Positions 24,515 through 33,537 of a stretch of DNA of 64,000 bases are shown one piece after another (position 1 is the stretch's first letter; each line of letters opens with the position of its first letter). The position numbers and the translations under genes were made by a program. The notes below the pieces were generated by a model that made no database searches, had not been told where the DNA came from, and worked only from the letters and a program-made list of their open reading frames with translations. This stretch comes from Thermomonospora catenispora (GTDB taxonomy: Bacteria; Actinomycetota; Actinomycetes; Streptosporangiales; Streptosporangiaceae). The stretch is taken from positions 124,216-188,215 of the forward strand of contig NZ_RRYT01000006.1 of assembly GCF_006363815.1 (NCBI RefSeq), written 5' to 3'.

Positions 24515-25942
24515 TCAGGCCTCGACCTCGGAGCGGTCGCCGCTCCAGAGGGTGTGGAAAGAGCCCGCGCGGTCGACCCGGCGGTAGGTGTGGGCGCCGA
24601 AGAAGTCGCGCTGCCCCTGGATGAGGGCCGCCGGCAGCCGCTCGGCGCGCAGCGCGTCGTAGTAGGCCAGGGCGCTGGAGAAACCGGGCACCGGGACGCC
24701 CAGCTCGGCGGCGGTGGCGACGACGCGGCGCCAGGCGCTCTGGGCGGCGCCGACGGCGTCGGCGAAGTGCTCGTCGGCGAGCAGGGTCGGGATGCGCGGA
24801 TCGGCCTGGTAGGCGGCGCGGATGCGGTCCAGGAAACGGGCGCGGATGATGCATCCGCCGCGCCAGATGGCGGCCATCCGCCCGAGGTCGATGTTCCAGC
24901 CGTACTCGTCGCTGCCGGCCTGGATCTGGTGGAATCCCTGCGCATAGGCGACGATCTTGGAGGCGTACAGGGCCTGCTCCACATCGTCGGCGAACACGTC
25001 GGCGTCCACCGGCCGCCCCGGCGTCGGTCCGGGCAGGCGGCGGGCGGCCTCGCGGAGCGGCACGTGGCCGGAGAGCGATCGGGCGAACACCGCCTCGGCG
25101 ATGCCGTTCACCGGAACGCCCAGGTCCAGGGCGGTCTGCACGGTCCAGCGGCCGGTGCCCTTCTGCTCGGCCCGGTCCAGCACCACGTCCACGAAGGGGG
25201 CGCCGGTGGCCGGGTCGGTGTGCGCGAGGACCTCGGCGGTGATCTCGATCAGGTACGACTCCAGCCGTCCGCCGTTCCAGGCGCGGAACACCTCGGCGAT
25301 CTCCGCGGGCCCCAGTCCGGCGGCCCGTCTGAGCAGGTCGTACGCCTCGCCGATCAATTGCATGTCCGCGTACTCGATGCCGTTGTGGACCATCTTGACG
25401 AAGTGGCCCGCCCCGTCGGGGCCCACGTGCGCGCAGCAGGGCTCGCCGTCCGCCTCGGCGGCGATGTCCTCCAGCAGCGGCCCCAGCTCCCGGTAGGACT
25501 CGGCCGAGCCGCCCGGCATGATGCTGGGCCCGTGCAGCGCCCCCTCCTCGCCGCCGGAGATGCCGGCGCCGACGAAGTGGATGCCGCGTTCCCGCAGCGC
25601 CCTCTCGCGCCTGCGGGTGTCGGCGAAGTGCGCGTTGCCGCCGTCCACGATCATGTCGCCGGGCGCCAGCAGCGGCGCGAACTCCTCGATCACCGCGTCG
25701 GTGGGGGCGCCCGCCTTGACCATGATCACCAGCCGGCGGGGGCGTTCCAGCGCCGCCACGAACTCCTCCGGCGTGGAGGCCGGAACGAACGTCCCCTCGT
25801 GGCCGAACTCCTCGATCAGCGCCTTGGTCCGGGCCTCGGTGCGGTTGTGCACGGCCACCGGATGACCGTGCCGGGCCAGATTGCGGGCCAGATTCCGGCC
25901 CATCACCGCCAAGCCGGTGACGCCGATGCGCGCCTGTGCCAT
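24515..25942 (-). CDS. gnd: 6-phosphogluconate dehydrogenase, decarboxylating
   Basis: A 475-residue enzyme of the pentose phosphate pathway: 6-phosphogluconate plus NADP+ gives ribulose 5-phosphate, CO2 and NADPH. NADP-binding GLAVMG at residues 10-15, HNRT at the end of strand 2, substrate motif GISGGEEGALHGPSIMPGG, catalytic Lys/His region HFVKMVHNGIEY, and DRAEQKGTGRWT near the active site. Length is normal for the long (gndA) type. ATG with GAGGGGAAG about 7 nt upstream. It is divergent from the beta-phosphoglucomutase gene, so sugar phosphate handling is grouped here. Confidence 0.96.
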   Translation of the reverse strand: MAQARIGVTGLAVMGRNLARNLARHGHPVAVHNRTEARTKALIEEFGHEGTFVPASTPEEFVAALERPRRLVIMVKAGAPTDAVIEEFAPLLAPGDMIVDGGNAHFADTRRRERALRERGIHFVGAGISGGEEGALHGPSIMPGGSAESYRELGPLLEDIAAEADGEPCCAHVGPDGAGHFVKMVHNGIEYADMQLIGEAYDLLRRAAGLGPAEIAEVFRAWNGGRLESYLIEITAEVLAHTDPATGAPFVDVVLDRAEQKGTGRWTVQTALDLGVPVNGIAEAVFARSLSGHVPLREAARRLPGPTPGRPVDADVFADDVEQALYASKIVAYAQGFHQIQAGSDEYGWNIDLGRMAAIWRGGCIIRARFLDRIRAAYQADPRIPTLLADEHFADAVGAAQSAWRRVVATAAELGVPVPGFSSALAYYDALRAERLPAALIQGQRDFFGAHTYRRVDRAGSFHTLWSGDRSEVEA

Positions 25943-26073
25943 CTGCAGCTTCCCCTCTTCGTCGAAGCGACCTCCTCCGTTCTACGCGACCGGGCCCCGG
26001 CCCGTTCGGCATCGACGTCAAGGGGTAGGCATGGGTCGACAAACGAGGCCTCTGCCGCCCAGCGAGGAGGACG

Positions 26074-26814
26074 ATGCTCCCCAGCGATCTGCGCGCCTGC
26101 CTGTTCGACCTGGACGGGGTGCTGACGGACACGGCGGCAGTGCACGCGGCCGCGTGGAAGCGGATGTTCGACGAGTTCCTGCGCGAGCGCGCCGCGCGCG
26201 AGGGCGGGCCGTTCGTGCCGTTCGACCCCGCCACCGACTACCCCCGGTACGTGGACGGCAAGAGGCGGGCGGACGGCACCCGCGCGTTCCTGGCCTCGCG
26301 CGGCATCCGGCTGCCCGAGGGCTCCCCCGACGACCCGCCCGGCGCGCTCACCGTGCGCGGGCTGGGCGCGCGCAAGAACGATCTGGTGCTGCGGCTGCTG
26401 GAGGAGCGGGGTGTGACCGTCTTCCCCGACGCGGTGGCGTTCGTGCGGGCGATCCGGGGCCGCGGGCTGCGCACCGCGGTGGTGTCCTCCAGCGCCAACA
26501 CCGCCCAGGTGCTGCGGGTCGCCGGGCTGACCGGCCTGTTCGACGCCCGGGTCGACGGGGTGACCGCCCAGGAGCGGAACCTGCCCGGCAAGCCCGCCCC
26601 CGACATGTTCTGGGAGGGGGCCCGCGCGCTGAACGTCGAACCGGGGCGGGCGGCCGTGTTCGAAGACGCCCTGGCGGGCGTGGCCGCCGGCCGGGCCGGC
26701 GGGTTCGCGCTGGTCGTCGGAGTCGACCGGGTCGGCGGGGGGCACGGCGAGGCGCTGCGCGAGCACGGAGCCGACATCGTGGTGGACGATCTGGGCGAGC
26801 TGTTGGAGACCTGA
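26074..26814 (+). CDS. pgmB: HAD-family beta-phosphoglucomutase-like hydrolase
   Basis: A 246-residue HAD superfamily enzyme. Motif I is FDLDGVLTD with nucleophile Asp12 and Asp14, motif II is VVSSSAN, motif III contains KPAPDMF and motif IV is VFEDALAGV. The alpha-helical cap with DYPRYVDGKRRADG is that of beta-phosphoglucomutases, which turn beta-glucose 1-phosphate into glucose 6-phosphate. The next gene, a GH65 phosphorylase, would make beta-glucose 1-phosphate, and the two overlap by one base (TGATG), so the substrate link is strong. ATG with GGAGG 5 nt upstream. Confidence 0.93.
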   Translation: MLPSDLRACLFDLDGVLTDTAAVHAAAWKRMFDEFLRERAAREGGPFVPFDPATDYPRYVDGKRRADGTRAFLASRGIRLPEGSPDDPPGALTVRGLGARKNDLVLRLLEERGVTVFPDAVAFVRAIRGRGLRTAVVSSSANTAQVLRVAGLTGLFDARVDGVTAQERNLPGKPAPDMFWEGARALNVEPGRAAVFEDALAGVAAGRAGGFALVVGVDRVGGGHGEALREHGADIVVDDLGELLET

Positions 26815-29219
26815 TGACCGATGCGACGATCACCCCGGCGTTCCCCCGACCGGTGTACGAGGTCGATCCGTGGTGCGTGCGCGAACGCGAGCTGCACCTG
26901 GACCGGCTGGCCCAGAGCGAGTCGGTGTTCGCCCTGGCCAACGGGCACATCGGGCTCCGCGGCAACCTGGAGGAGGGTGAGCCGCACGGGATCCCGGGCA
27001 GCTACCTGAACTCCTTCTTCGAGCTGCGCCCCCTGCCGTACGCCGAGGCCGGCTACGGCTACCCGGAGTCCGGGCAGACGGTCATCAACGTCACCAACGG
27101 CAAGATCATCCGGCTGCTGGTCGACGACGAGCCGTTCGACGTGCGGTACGGCCGCCTCAACCGGCACGAGCGCGAGCTGGACATGCGCGCCGGGACGCTG
27201 ACGCGCCTGGTGGAGTGGCGCTCCCCGGCCGACGACACGGTGCGGGTCACCTCGACCCGGCTGGTGTCGCTCACCCAGCGGGCGATCGCGGCGATCTGTT
27301 ACGAGGTGGAGCCGGTGCACAGGCCGGTGCGGATCGTGGTGCAGTCGGAGCTGGTCGCCAACGAGTCCACGCCCTATCTGGGCAACGACCCGCGGATGGC
27401 GGCGATGCTGGAGCATCCGCTGGTGTCGGAGGAGCACGTGTCCAACGGGCGGCGGGTGGTGCTGGTGCACCGCACCCGTCGCAGCGGGCTGCGGATGGCG
27501 GCCGGGATGACCCACGAGATCTACGGCCCGGAGAAGCTGTCGACCGAGGCCGAGAGCTTCCCCGACGTCGGCCGGGTCACCGTGGCCACCCGGCTCAGCC
27601 CGGGGCAGAGGCTGCGGATCGTCAAGTACCTGGCCTACGGCTGGTCCAGCCGACGGTCCCGCCCGGCGCTGCACGACCAGGTGGTGGCGGCGCTGGCGGA
27701 CGCCCGGCTGACCGGCTGGGAGGGGCTGCTGCAGGAGCAGCGGGACTTCCTGGACGAATTCTGGGCGGGCGCCGACGTGGAGGTCGACGGCGACCCGGAG
27801 GTGCAGCAGGCGGTGCGGTTCGCGCTGTTCCACATCCTGCAGGCCGGGGCGCGGGCCGAGCGGCGGATGATCCCCTCCAAGGGACTGACCGGTCCGGGCT
27901 ACGACGGACACGCGTTCTGGGACACCGAGACGTTCGTGCTGCCGGTGCTGACCTACACGTTCCCGACCGCGGCGGCGGACGCGCTGGCGTGGCGGCACAT
28001 GACGCTGCCGCTGGCCGAGGAGCGGGCCCGGACGCTGGGGTTGGAGGGGGCGGCGTTCCCCTGGCGGACGATCCGCGGGCAGGAGTGCTCGGGCTACTGG
28101 CCGGCCGGCACCGCGGCGTTCCACGTCAACGCCGACATCGCCGACGCGGTGGTGCGCTATGTGGACGCCACCGAGGACACCGAGTTCGAGCGGGAGATCG
28201 GCGTGGAGCTGCTGGTGGCCACCGCCCGGCTGTGGCGCAGCCTGGGCCACCACGACGTGCACGGCGGCTTCCGGATCGACGGGGTGACCGGCCCGGACGA
28301 GTACAGCGCCCTGGCCGACAACAACGTGTACACGAACCTGATGGCGCGGCGTAATCTGCGGGCCGCGGCCGATGCGGCGATGCGGCATCCCGAGGTCGCC
28401 GACCGGCTGGGGGTGACCACCGAGGAGGCGGCCTCCTGGCGGGACGCGGCCGACGCGATGCTGATCCCCTACGACGAACGGCTGGGCGTGCACCCGCAGA
28501 GCGAGCAGTTCACCAACCACGCCCGCTGGGACTTCGCCCGGGTCAGGCCGGACCAGTACCCGCTGCTGCTGCACTTCCCGTACTTCGACCTGTACCGCAA
28601 ACAGGTGGTCAAGCAGGCGGATCTGGTGCTGGCGATGCACCTGTGCGGGGAGGCGTTCACCGAGGAGCACAAGCGCCGCAACTTCGCCTACTACGAGGCG
28701 ATCACGGTGCGGGACTCCTCGCTGTCGGCGCAGACCCAGGCGGTGATCGCCGCCGAGGTCGGTCATCTGGACCTGGCGCACGACTACCTCGGCGAGACGG
28801 CCCTGATCGACCTGCACGACCTGGCCGGCAACACCCGCGACGGGCTGCATCTGGCGTCGCTGGCGGGCGCGTGGAACGCCCTGGTGGCGGGGTTCGGCGG
28901 GATGCGGATCCGCCGGGGGCGGCTGAGCTTCGCGCCGCGGCTGCCGGGCGGCATCAGCCGGCTGTCGTTCCGGATCCGGTACCGGGGGCGGCGGCTGTGC
29001 GTCACGGTGACCGCGGAGAAGGCGCTGTACGAGCTGCACGAGGGGCCGCCGCTGCGGATCTCCCACCACGGGGAGGAGTTCGAGCTGGGCGAGGACCCGG
29101 TGCGACTGGCGGTGCCGCAGGCGCCCTCCCTGCCGAGCCCGACCCAGCCGCACGGCCGGGCGCCGGCGCCGCGCCGCACCGACCCCTCGGGGCGGGTGCG
29201 GGTCGGGCCCGAGCAGTGA
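26814..29219 (+). CDS. Glycoside hydrolase family 65 phosphorylase (maltose/trehalose type)
   Basis: An 801-residue GH65 protein. An N-terminal beta-sandwich domain (about 1-270) and linker lead to the (alpha/alpha)6 barrel, where the catalytic acid is Glu496 in GVTGPDEYSAL, the family motif. Substrate-site motifs WDTETFVLP and KQADLVLAMHL are present. A small C-terminal beta domain and a Pro-rich tail end the protein. GH65 enzymes phosphorolyse alpha-glucosides such as maltose, trehalose or kojibiose to beta-glucose 1-phosphate; which disaccharide cannot be read from sequence by eye. Coupled to pgmB, whose product consumes the sugar phosphate, so together they feed glycolysis. Confidence 0.93.
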   Translation: MTDATITPAFPRPVYEVDPWCVRERELHLDRLAQSESVFALANGHIGLRGNLEEGEPHGIPGSYLNSFFELRPLPYAEAGYGYPESGQTVINVTNGKIIRLLVDDEPFDVRYGRLNRHERELDMRAGTLTRLVEWRSPADDTVRVTSTRLVSLTQRAIAAICYEVEPVHRPVRIVVQSELVANESTPYLGNDPRMAAMLEHPLVSEEHVSNGRRVVLVHRTRRSGLRMAAGMTHEIYGPEKLSTEAESFPDVGRVTVATRLSPGQRLRIVKYLAYGWSSRRSRPALHDQVVAALADARLTGWEGLLQEQRDFLDEFWAGADVEVDGDPEVQQAVRFALFHILQAGARAERRMIPSKGLTGPGYDGHAFWDTETFVLPVLTYTFPTAAADALAWRHMTLPLAEERARTLGLEGAAFPWRTIRGQECSGYWPAGTAAFHVNADIADAVVRYVDATEDTEFEREIGVELLVATARLWRSLGHHDVHGGFRIDGVTGPDEYSALADNNVYTNLMARRNLRAAADAAMRHPEVADRLGVTTEEAASWRDAADAMLIPYDERLGVHPQSEQFTNHARWDFARVRPDQYPLLLHFPYFDLYRKQVVKQADLVLAMHLCGEAFTEEHKRRNFAYYEAITVRDSSLSAQTQAVIAAEVGHLDLAHDYLGETALIDLHDLAGNTRDGLHLASLAGAWNALVAGFGGMRIRRGRLSFAPRLPGGISRLSFRIRYRGRRLCVTVTAEKALYELHEGPPLRISHHGEEFELGEDPVRLAVPQAPSLPSPTQPHGRAPAPRRTDPSGRVRVGPEQ

Positions 29220-29280
29220 CCCGCGGGCCCGCGCCGCACGTCATGTGCAACAGCGTGACCTGCGCTGTCGTCGAGGTGCT

Positions 29281-29296
29281 GCAGCGGGCCCGCTGC
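29281..29296. promoter_or_regulatory. 16-bp perfect palindrome upstream of the CDF exporter
   Basis: GCAGCGGGCCCGCTGC, 14 bp before the ATG at 29311. It could be an operator for a metal-responsive repressor; a perfect palindrome without loop is a poor RNA hairpin. Function not shown. Confidence 0.35.
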
Positions 29297-29310
29297 GTCA
29301 TCCTGGCGCC

Positions 29311-30312
29311 ATGGGACATCACCGCCACGGGCACGGGCGGATCGCCCGTCTGCTGCGGCCGCACGTCCACGGGCACTCCCACGGGCCCGGGCACCGGGTG
29401 GACCGGCAGATGGAGTCGGCCGCCGAGGGCATGCGGGCGCTGTGGATCTCCGTCGCCGGGCTGGGGCTCACCATGCTGCTCCAGGCCGTGGTGGTCGCGG
29501 TGTCGGGCTCGGCGGCGCTGCTGGGGGACACCCTGCACAACGGAGCCGACGCGCTGACCGCCGTCCCGCTGGGGGTCGCGTTCTGGCTGGCGCGCCGCCC
29601 GCCGTCGCGCCGCTTCACCTACGGGTACGGACGCGCCGAGGACCTGGCGGGGGTGCTGATCACCGTGATGATCGGGCTGTCGTGCGCGGCGGCGGGCTGG
29701 ACGGCGGTCCGCCGGCTGCTGGAGCCGGCGCCGGTGGATCATCTGCCGGCGGTGGCCGGGGCGGCGCTGGCGGGGTTCGTCGGGAACGAGGTCGTCGCCC
29801 GGTACCGGATCCGGGTGGGCCGCCGGATCGGGTCGGCGGCGCTGGTCGCCGACGGGCTGCACGCCCGCGCCGACGGGTTCACCTCGCTGGCCGTCCTGGC
29901 GGGCGCCGCCGGGGTCGCGGTCGGCTGGCGGTGGGCGGATCCGGTGGTCGGGCTGGTGATCACGGCGGCGATCGCCGCGGTGCTGCGGCAGGCGGGCCGG
30001 GAGGTCTGCGGCCGGTTGCTGGACGCCGTCGACCCGGCCCTGGTGGACCGGGCGGAGGAGGCGCTGCGCGGGACGCCGGGGGTGCTGGAGGTGGGAGCGG
30101 TCCGGCTCCGCTGGCTGGGGCATCGGCTGCGCGCCGAGTGCGAGGTGGTCGTGGACCATCGGGCCACCGCGGTCGAGGCCCATGCGGTGGCGGTGGCCGC
30201 CGAGCACGCCCTGCTGCACGCCCTGCCCCGGCTGCACGGCGCGCTCGTGCACACCGATCCGCGGCCCGCCGACGGCGTCGACCACCACGCCGTCCTGGCG
30301 GACCACCGCTGA
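29311..30312 (+). CDS. Cation diffusion facilitator metal exporter (Zn/Co type)
   Basis: A 333-residue CDF protein. A His-rich N-terminus (MGHHRHGHGR, HVHGHSHGPGH) suggests zinc or cobalt. Six TM helices; the transport-site residues are seen as DTLHNGAD in TM2 and DGLHARADGFTSL in TM5 (His-x-x-x-Asp pairs). A cytoplasmic C-terminal domain with VEAHAVAVAAEHAL and a late HH pair forms the usual dimer domain. It exports divalent metal by proton antiport. ATG chosen because family sequence begins there; a clear Shine-Dalgarno is missing. The TM2 Asp-His arrangement fits zinc-type members. It stands alone, with a palindrome ahead. Confidence 0.92.
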   Translation: MGHHRHGHGRIARLLRPHVHGHSHGPGHRVDRQMESAAEGMRALWISVAGLGLTMLLQAVVVAVSGSAALLGDTLHNGADALTAVPLGVAFWLARRPPSRRFTYGYGRAEDLAGVLITVMIGLSCAAAGWTAVRRLLEPAPVDHLPAVAGAALAGFVGNEVVARYRIRVGRRIGSAALVADGLHARADGFTSLAVLAGAAGVAVGWRWADPVVGLVITAAIAAVLRQAGREVCGRLLDAVDPALVDRAEEALRGTPGVLEVGAVRLRWLGHRLRAECEVVVDHRATAVEAHAVAVAAEHALLHALPRLHGALVHTDPRPADGVDHHAVLADHR

Positions 30313-30372
30313 CGGGCGGCGCCCTCGTCGGATGGGACCCGGCGTCCCCCGGAACGGGCGGCGGCGCACGGG

Positions 30373-30395
30373 CCGGGACCGCGGCGCGGTCCCGG
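30373..30395. terminator. Hairpin between convergent CDF and soxR genes
   Basis: CCGGGACCGC-GGC-GCGGTCCCGG, a perfect 10-bp stem with 3-nt loop, placed between the two convergent stop codons. Symmetric, so it can serve both directions. Confidence 0.7.
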
Positions 30396-30442
30396 GCGCC
30401 CGCCGGGAGCGGGCCGCCCCGAGGGCTCCGGCGCCGCGGGCG

Positions 30443-30976
30443 TCATCCGGCGGCCGATCCGAGGCACCCCTCCGCGGCGGGCTCCCCGGCGGGCTTCTTC
30501 GCGACCCCCTTCGCGGGCTCCTCCGCGGAGCGGACCAGCAGGCGGTGCGGGCCCGGCCCCTCCTCGGCGAGCCGGTCGTCGGGGTTGGCCAGGGCGCAGG
30601 CGCTCAGCGACAGGCAGCCGCAGCCGATGCAGTCGGTCAGGTGGTCGCGCAGCCGCTGAAGCTGGGTGATGCGTTCATCGAGCTTGCGCCGCCAGGCCTC
30701 CGACAGCGCCGCCCAGTCCTCCACGGTGGGGGTGCGCTCCTCCGGCAGCCGGGCCAGCGCCTCGCGGATCTCCGCGAGCGGAATCCCGACCCGCTGGGAC
30801 ACCCGGATGAACGCCACTCGGCGCAGCGTGTCGCGGGTGAAACGGCGCTGGTTGCCGGCCGTGCGGCGGCTGCGGATCAGGCCTTTGGACTCGTAGAAGT
30901 GCAGCGCGGACACGGCGACTCCGCTGCGCCGGGCCAGCTGACCCACGGTGAGCTCGGAACGGGCGGACTTCGTCAT
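30443..30976 (-). CDS. soxR: Redox-sensitive transcriptional activator SoxR
   Basis: A 177-residue MerR-family protein. N-terminal winged HTH (residues 9-75) with [25 protein letters not shown], a dimerisation helix, then the [2Fe-2S] ligand pattern Cys116-x2-Cys119-x-Cys121-x5-Cys127 (CIGCGC...C), which defines SoxR. In actinomycetes SoxR reacts to redox-cycling metabolites and drives a few oxidoreductase genes directly. The tail after the cluster is about 50 residues, longer than in enteric SoxR. A perfect sox box lies in the 51-bp gap to the divergent PPOX gene. A -10-like TAGAGT ends 6 nt before the ATG, so soxR may be leaderless. Confidence 0.96.
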   Translation of the reverse strand: MTKSARSELTVGQLARRSGVAVSALHFYESKGLIRSRRTAGNQRRFTRDTLRRVAFIRVSQRVGIPLAEIREALARLPEERTPTVEDWAALSEAWRRKLDERITQLQRLRDHLTDCIGCGCLSLSACALANPDDRLAEEGPGPHRLLVRSAEEPAKGVAKKPAGEPAAEGCLGSAAG

Positions 30977-30992
30977 GCCTTCACTCTAACTT

Positions 30993-31014
30993 GACCTCAA
31001 CCATGGTTGAGGTC
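30993..31014. promoter_or_regulatory. Sox box (22-bp perfect palindrome)
   Basis: GACCTCAACC-AT-GGTTGAGGTC; the inner 18 bp follow the known SoxR operator pattern (CCTCAA...TTGAGG). For the plus-strand gene it lies between TTGACC (30991-30996) and GAGGAT (31016-31021), a 19-bp spacer, which is the over-long spacing typical of MerR-type activation. Confidence 0.9.
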
Positions 31015-31027
31015 TGAGGATCGAGGC

Positions 31028-31438
31028 ATGGAGCTCACCGAGCACGAACGCGCCTTCCTCAAGACCCAGCGGATCGGCCGGCTGGCCACCGTGGACGGCG
31101 ACGGAGCGCCGCAGAACAATCCGGTCGGATTCTTCCACAACCCCGAGACCGGGACGTTCGACATCGGCGGCCGCGCGCTGGGGTCCACCCGCAAGTTCCG
31201 CAACGTGCAGCGCAACCCCCAGGTCGCGCTGGTGATCGACGAACTGGTCTCCACCGACCCCTGGCGGGTGCGCGGCATGGAGATCCGCGGCGAGGCCGAG
31301 GCGCTGACCGGGCAGAAGCCGCCGCGGCCGGGCATGAGCACGGAGTTGATCCGCATCCATCCCCGCCGGATCTACACCTGGGGGATCGAGCCGGACGAGC
31401 CCGGCCTGGTCCGGCGGGAGGCGACGCGGACGCCCTGA
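31028..31438 (+). CDS. PPOX-class F420/flavin-dependent oxidoreductase, SoxR target
   Basis: A 136-residue split-barrel flavoprotein of the pyridoxamine-phosphate-oxidase-like class; actinobacterial relatives bind F420 or FMN. Characteristic stretches: IGRLATVDGDGAPQNNPVGF at the N-terminal barrel strands, GGRALGSTRKFRNVQRNPQVALVIDEL (cofactor and dimer region), and a C-terminal IHPRRIYTWGIE. Start ATG at 31028; a TTG 21 nt earlier lies inside the sox box and is unlikely. The promoter with 19-bp spacer over the sox box places transcription start at or next to the ATG (leaderless). It probably reduces redox-active quinone- or phenazine-like compounds that trigger SoxR (inference). Confidence 0.9.
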   Translation: MELTEHERAFLKTQRIGRLATVDGDGAPQNNPVGFFHNPETGTFDIGGRALGSTRKFRNVQRNPQVALVIDELVSTDPWRVRGMEIRGEAEALTGQKPPRPGMSTELIRIHPRRIYTWGIEPDEPGLVRREATRTP

Positions 31439-31456
31439 GCCCCGGGACGCTCGCAC

Positions 31457-31494
31457 GGGCGCGCCGCGCTCCCCGCGGGGAGCGCGGCGCGCCC
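31457..31494. terminator. 38-bp perfect palindrome between convergent PPOX and pckG
   Basis: GGGCGCGCCGCGCTCCCC (31457-31474), then GC, then the exact reverse complement (31477-31494). As RNA it forms the same very stable hairpin in both directions; it lies between two convergent stop codons, so a bidirectional terminator is likely. Confidence 0.85.
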
Positions 31495-31545
31495 GAGGCC
31501 GTTCGTCCGGCCCGCGTCAGGCCGACGTCGGGCTCCGCGTCCGGC

Positions 31546-33360
31546 TCAGCCGAGGCGGTTCACCAGGGCGCGGTGCTCCTCCCACAGCTCCTTGGGCAGG
31601 TGGTCGCCGAAGGTCTTGAAGTGCTCGGCGATGAGGTCGGCCTCCTGCCGCCACACCTCGGCGTCGACCGACAGCAGGACGTCCAGGTCGGCCTCGGGGA
31701 TGTCCAGTCCCTCGGTGTCCAGCGAGTCCTTGGTCGGCACGTGGCCGATCGGGGTCTTGACCGCGTCGGCCTGCCCGTTCAACCGCTCCACGATCCACTT
31801 GAGGACCCGGCTGTTCTCACCGAAGCCCGGCCACAGGAAGCGGCCCTCGTCGTCCTTGCGGAACCAGTTGACGTAGTAGATCCGCGGCAGCTTCTCCGGG
31901 TCGGCCTGCTTGCCGATCTTGATCCAGTGGCCGAAGTAGTCGCCCATGTTGTAGCCGCAGAACGGCAGCATGGCGAACGGGTCGCGACGCAGCTCGCCGA
32001 CCTTGCCCTCGGCGGCGGCGGTCTTCTCCGAGGCCACGTTGGCGCCCAGGAACACCCCGTGCTGCCAGTCGAAGGACTCGGTCACCAGCGGCACGGCGGT
32101 GGCGCGACGACCGCCGAACAGGATGGCCGAGATCGGCACGCCCTTGGGGTCCTCCCACTCGGGCGCGATGGTCGGGCACTGGCCGGCCGGAGTGGTGAAG
32201 CGGGCGTTGGGGTGGGCGGCCGGAGTGCCGGAGTCCGGCGTCCAGTCGTTGCCCCGCCAGTCGATCAGGTGCGCGGGCGGCTCGTCGGTCAGCCCCTCCC
32301 ACCACACGTCGCCGTCGTCGGTGAGCGCGACGTTGGTGAAGATGCTGTTGCCCCACAGGGTCTTGATGGCGTTGGCGTTGGTGGACTCGCCGGTGCCGGG
32401 GGCGACGCCGAAGAAGCCGGCCTCGGGGTTGATCGCGTACAGCCGGCCGTCCTCCCCGAACCGCATCCAGGCGATGTCGTCGCCGATGGTCTCGACCTTC
32501 CACCCGGGGATGGTCGGCTGCAGCATGGCCAGGTTGGTCTTGCCGCAGGCGGACGGGAACGCGGCCGCCACGTAACGCGGCTCGCCGGCGGGCGGGGTCA
32601 GCTTGAGGATCAGCATGTGCTCGGCCAGCCAGCCCTCGTCGCGGGCCATGGTCGAGGCGATCCGCAGCGCGTAACACTTCTTGCCCAGCAGCGCGTTGCC
32701 GCCGTACCCGGACCCGTAAGACCAGATCTCCCGGGTCTCGGGGAAGTGCGAGATGTACTTGGTGGAGTTGCACGGCCACGGCACGTCCTTCTGGCCGGGC
32801 TCCAGCGGGGCGCCGACCGAGTGGACGCACTTGACGAACGAGCCGCGCTCCTCGATGAGCCGCAGCGCCGGGGTGCCCATGCGGGTCATGATCCGCATCG
32901 ACACCGCGACATAGGCCGAGTCGGTGATCTCGACGCCGAGCTGGGAGATCTCACCGCCCAGCGGGCCCATGCAGAACGGCACCACGTACATGGTGCGGCC
33001 CCGCATGCAGCCGTCGAACAGCTTGTCGAAGGTGGCCCGCATCTCCGCCGGCGCGATCCAGTTGTTGGTGGGGCCGGCGTCCTCCTCCCGCTCGGAGCAG
33101 ATGAACGTACGGTCCTCGACGCGGGCGACGTCGCTGGGGTCGGAGGCGGCGTAGAAGCTGTTCGGCCGTTTGTCGGGATTCAGGCGTTTGAAGGTGCCCT
33201 GCTCGACGAGGAGGTCGGTCAACCGCTTCCATTCCTCCTCCGAGCCATCACACCACTCGACCCGGTCGGGCTTGGTGAGCTCGGCGATCTGGCGCACCCA
33301 GTCGACCAGCTCGGCGTGACTGGTGGGGGCCTGATCGAGGCCGGGTACCTGTCGGGACAC
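31546..33360 (-). CDS. pckG: Phosphoenolpyruvate carboxykinase (GTP)
   Basis: A 604-residue GTP-type PEPCK, which converts oxaloacetate to PEP at the entry of gluconeogenesis. The P-loop with the catalytic cysteine is FPSACGKTN (Cys272, Lys274); substrate and metal regions include [11 protein letters not shown] and [26 protein letters not shown]. Length is standard. Start is a GTG with AAGGAG 7 nt upstream; the open frame above it is not needed. The long leader (33361-33538) holds a CRP-type site at 33471 and a TGGTC-TG-GACCA element at 33425, so the gene is likely controlled by carbon state. Confidence 0.96.
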   Translation of the reverse strand: MSRQVPGLDQAPTSHAELVDWVRQIAELTKPDRVEWCDGSEEEWKRLTDLLVEQGTFKRLNPDKRPNSFYAASDPSDVARVEDRTFICSEREEDAGPTNNWIAPAEMRATFDKLFDGCMRGRTMYVVPFCMGPLGGEISQLGVEITDSAYVAVSMRIMTRMGTPALRLIEERGSFVKCVHSVGAPLEPGQKDVPWPCNSTKYISHFPETREIWSYGSGYGGNALLGKKCYALRIASTMARDEGWLAEHMLILKLTPPAGEPRYVAAAFPSACGKTNLAMLQPTIPGWKVETIGDDIAWMRFGEDGRLYAINPEAGFFGVAPGTGESTNANAIKTLWGNSIFTNVALTDDGDVWWEGLTDEPPAHLIDWRGNDWTPDSGTPAAHPNARFTTPAGQCPTIAPEWEDPKGVPISAILFGGRRATAVPLVTESFDWQHGVFLGANVASEKTAAAEGKVGELRRDPFAMLPFCGYNMGDYFGHWIKIGKQADPEKLPRIYYVNWFRKDDEGRFLWPGFGENSRVLKWIVERLNGQADAVKTPIGHVPTKDSLDTEGLDIPEADLDVLLSVDAEVWRQEADLIAEHFKTFGDHLPKELWEEHRALVNRLG

Positions 33361-33424
33361 GGGCAACTCCTTATGCTGTTCGCAGGATCTTTGCATGATG
33401 AACAAAACGGCACATGTTTTCCAT

Positions 33425-33438
33425 TTGGTCTGGACCAA
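33425..33438. promoter_or_regulatory. TTGGTC-TG-GACCAA inverted repeat (DasR/GntR-like) upstream of pckG
   Basis: The core TGGTCTGGACCA differs at one position from TGGTCTAGACCA, the core of sites bound by the GntR/HutC regulator DasR in Streptomyces. It is 65 bp upstream of the GTG start. Assignment to a DasR-like protein is inference from this similarity. Confidence 0.5.
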
Positions 33439-33470
33439 TCCGAGCCGTTTTTACCGCCCCGGGAGCCGTT

Positions 33471-33486
33471 TGTGACTGATGTCACT
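33471..33486. promoter_or_regulatory. CRP/cAMP-receptor-type site upstream of pckG
   Basis: TGTGA-CTGATG-TCACT matches the enteric CRP consensus (TGTGA-N6-TCACA) at 9 of 10 arm positions and fits the GTG-N6-G-N-CAC pattern used for actinobacterial CRP. It is about 110 bp before the pckG start, a usual activator distance. Confidence 0.65.
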
Positions 33487-33518
33487 CATCTGGAACGTGC
33501 CCGGGACGACTCGGACTA

Positions 33519-33537
33519 ATCACACAAACTGTGTGAT
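33519..33537 (-). terminator. Stem-loop just after modC
   Basis: ATCACACA-AAC-TGTGTGAT, perfect 8-bp arms, one base after the modC stop. As RNA on the minus strand it would form a hairpin with a GTT loop. No T-tract follows, so it may alternatively be a protein site (it contains TCACA/TGTGA halves like CRP sites). Confidence 0.5.

Noticed and set aside
31007-31027. TTG start giving a 7-residue longer PPOX protein
   Set aside because: It lies inside the sox box and upstream of the expected transcription start.
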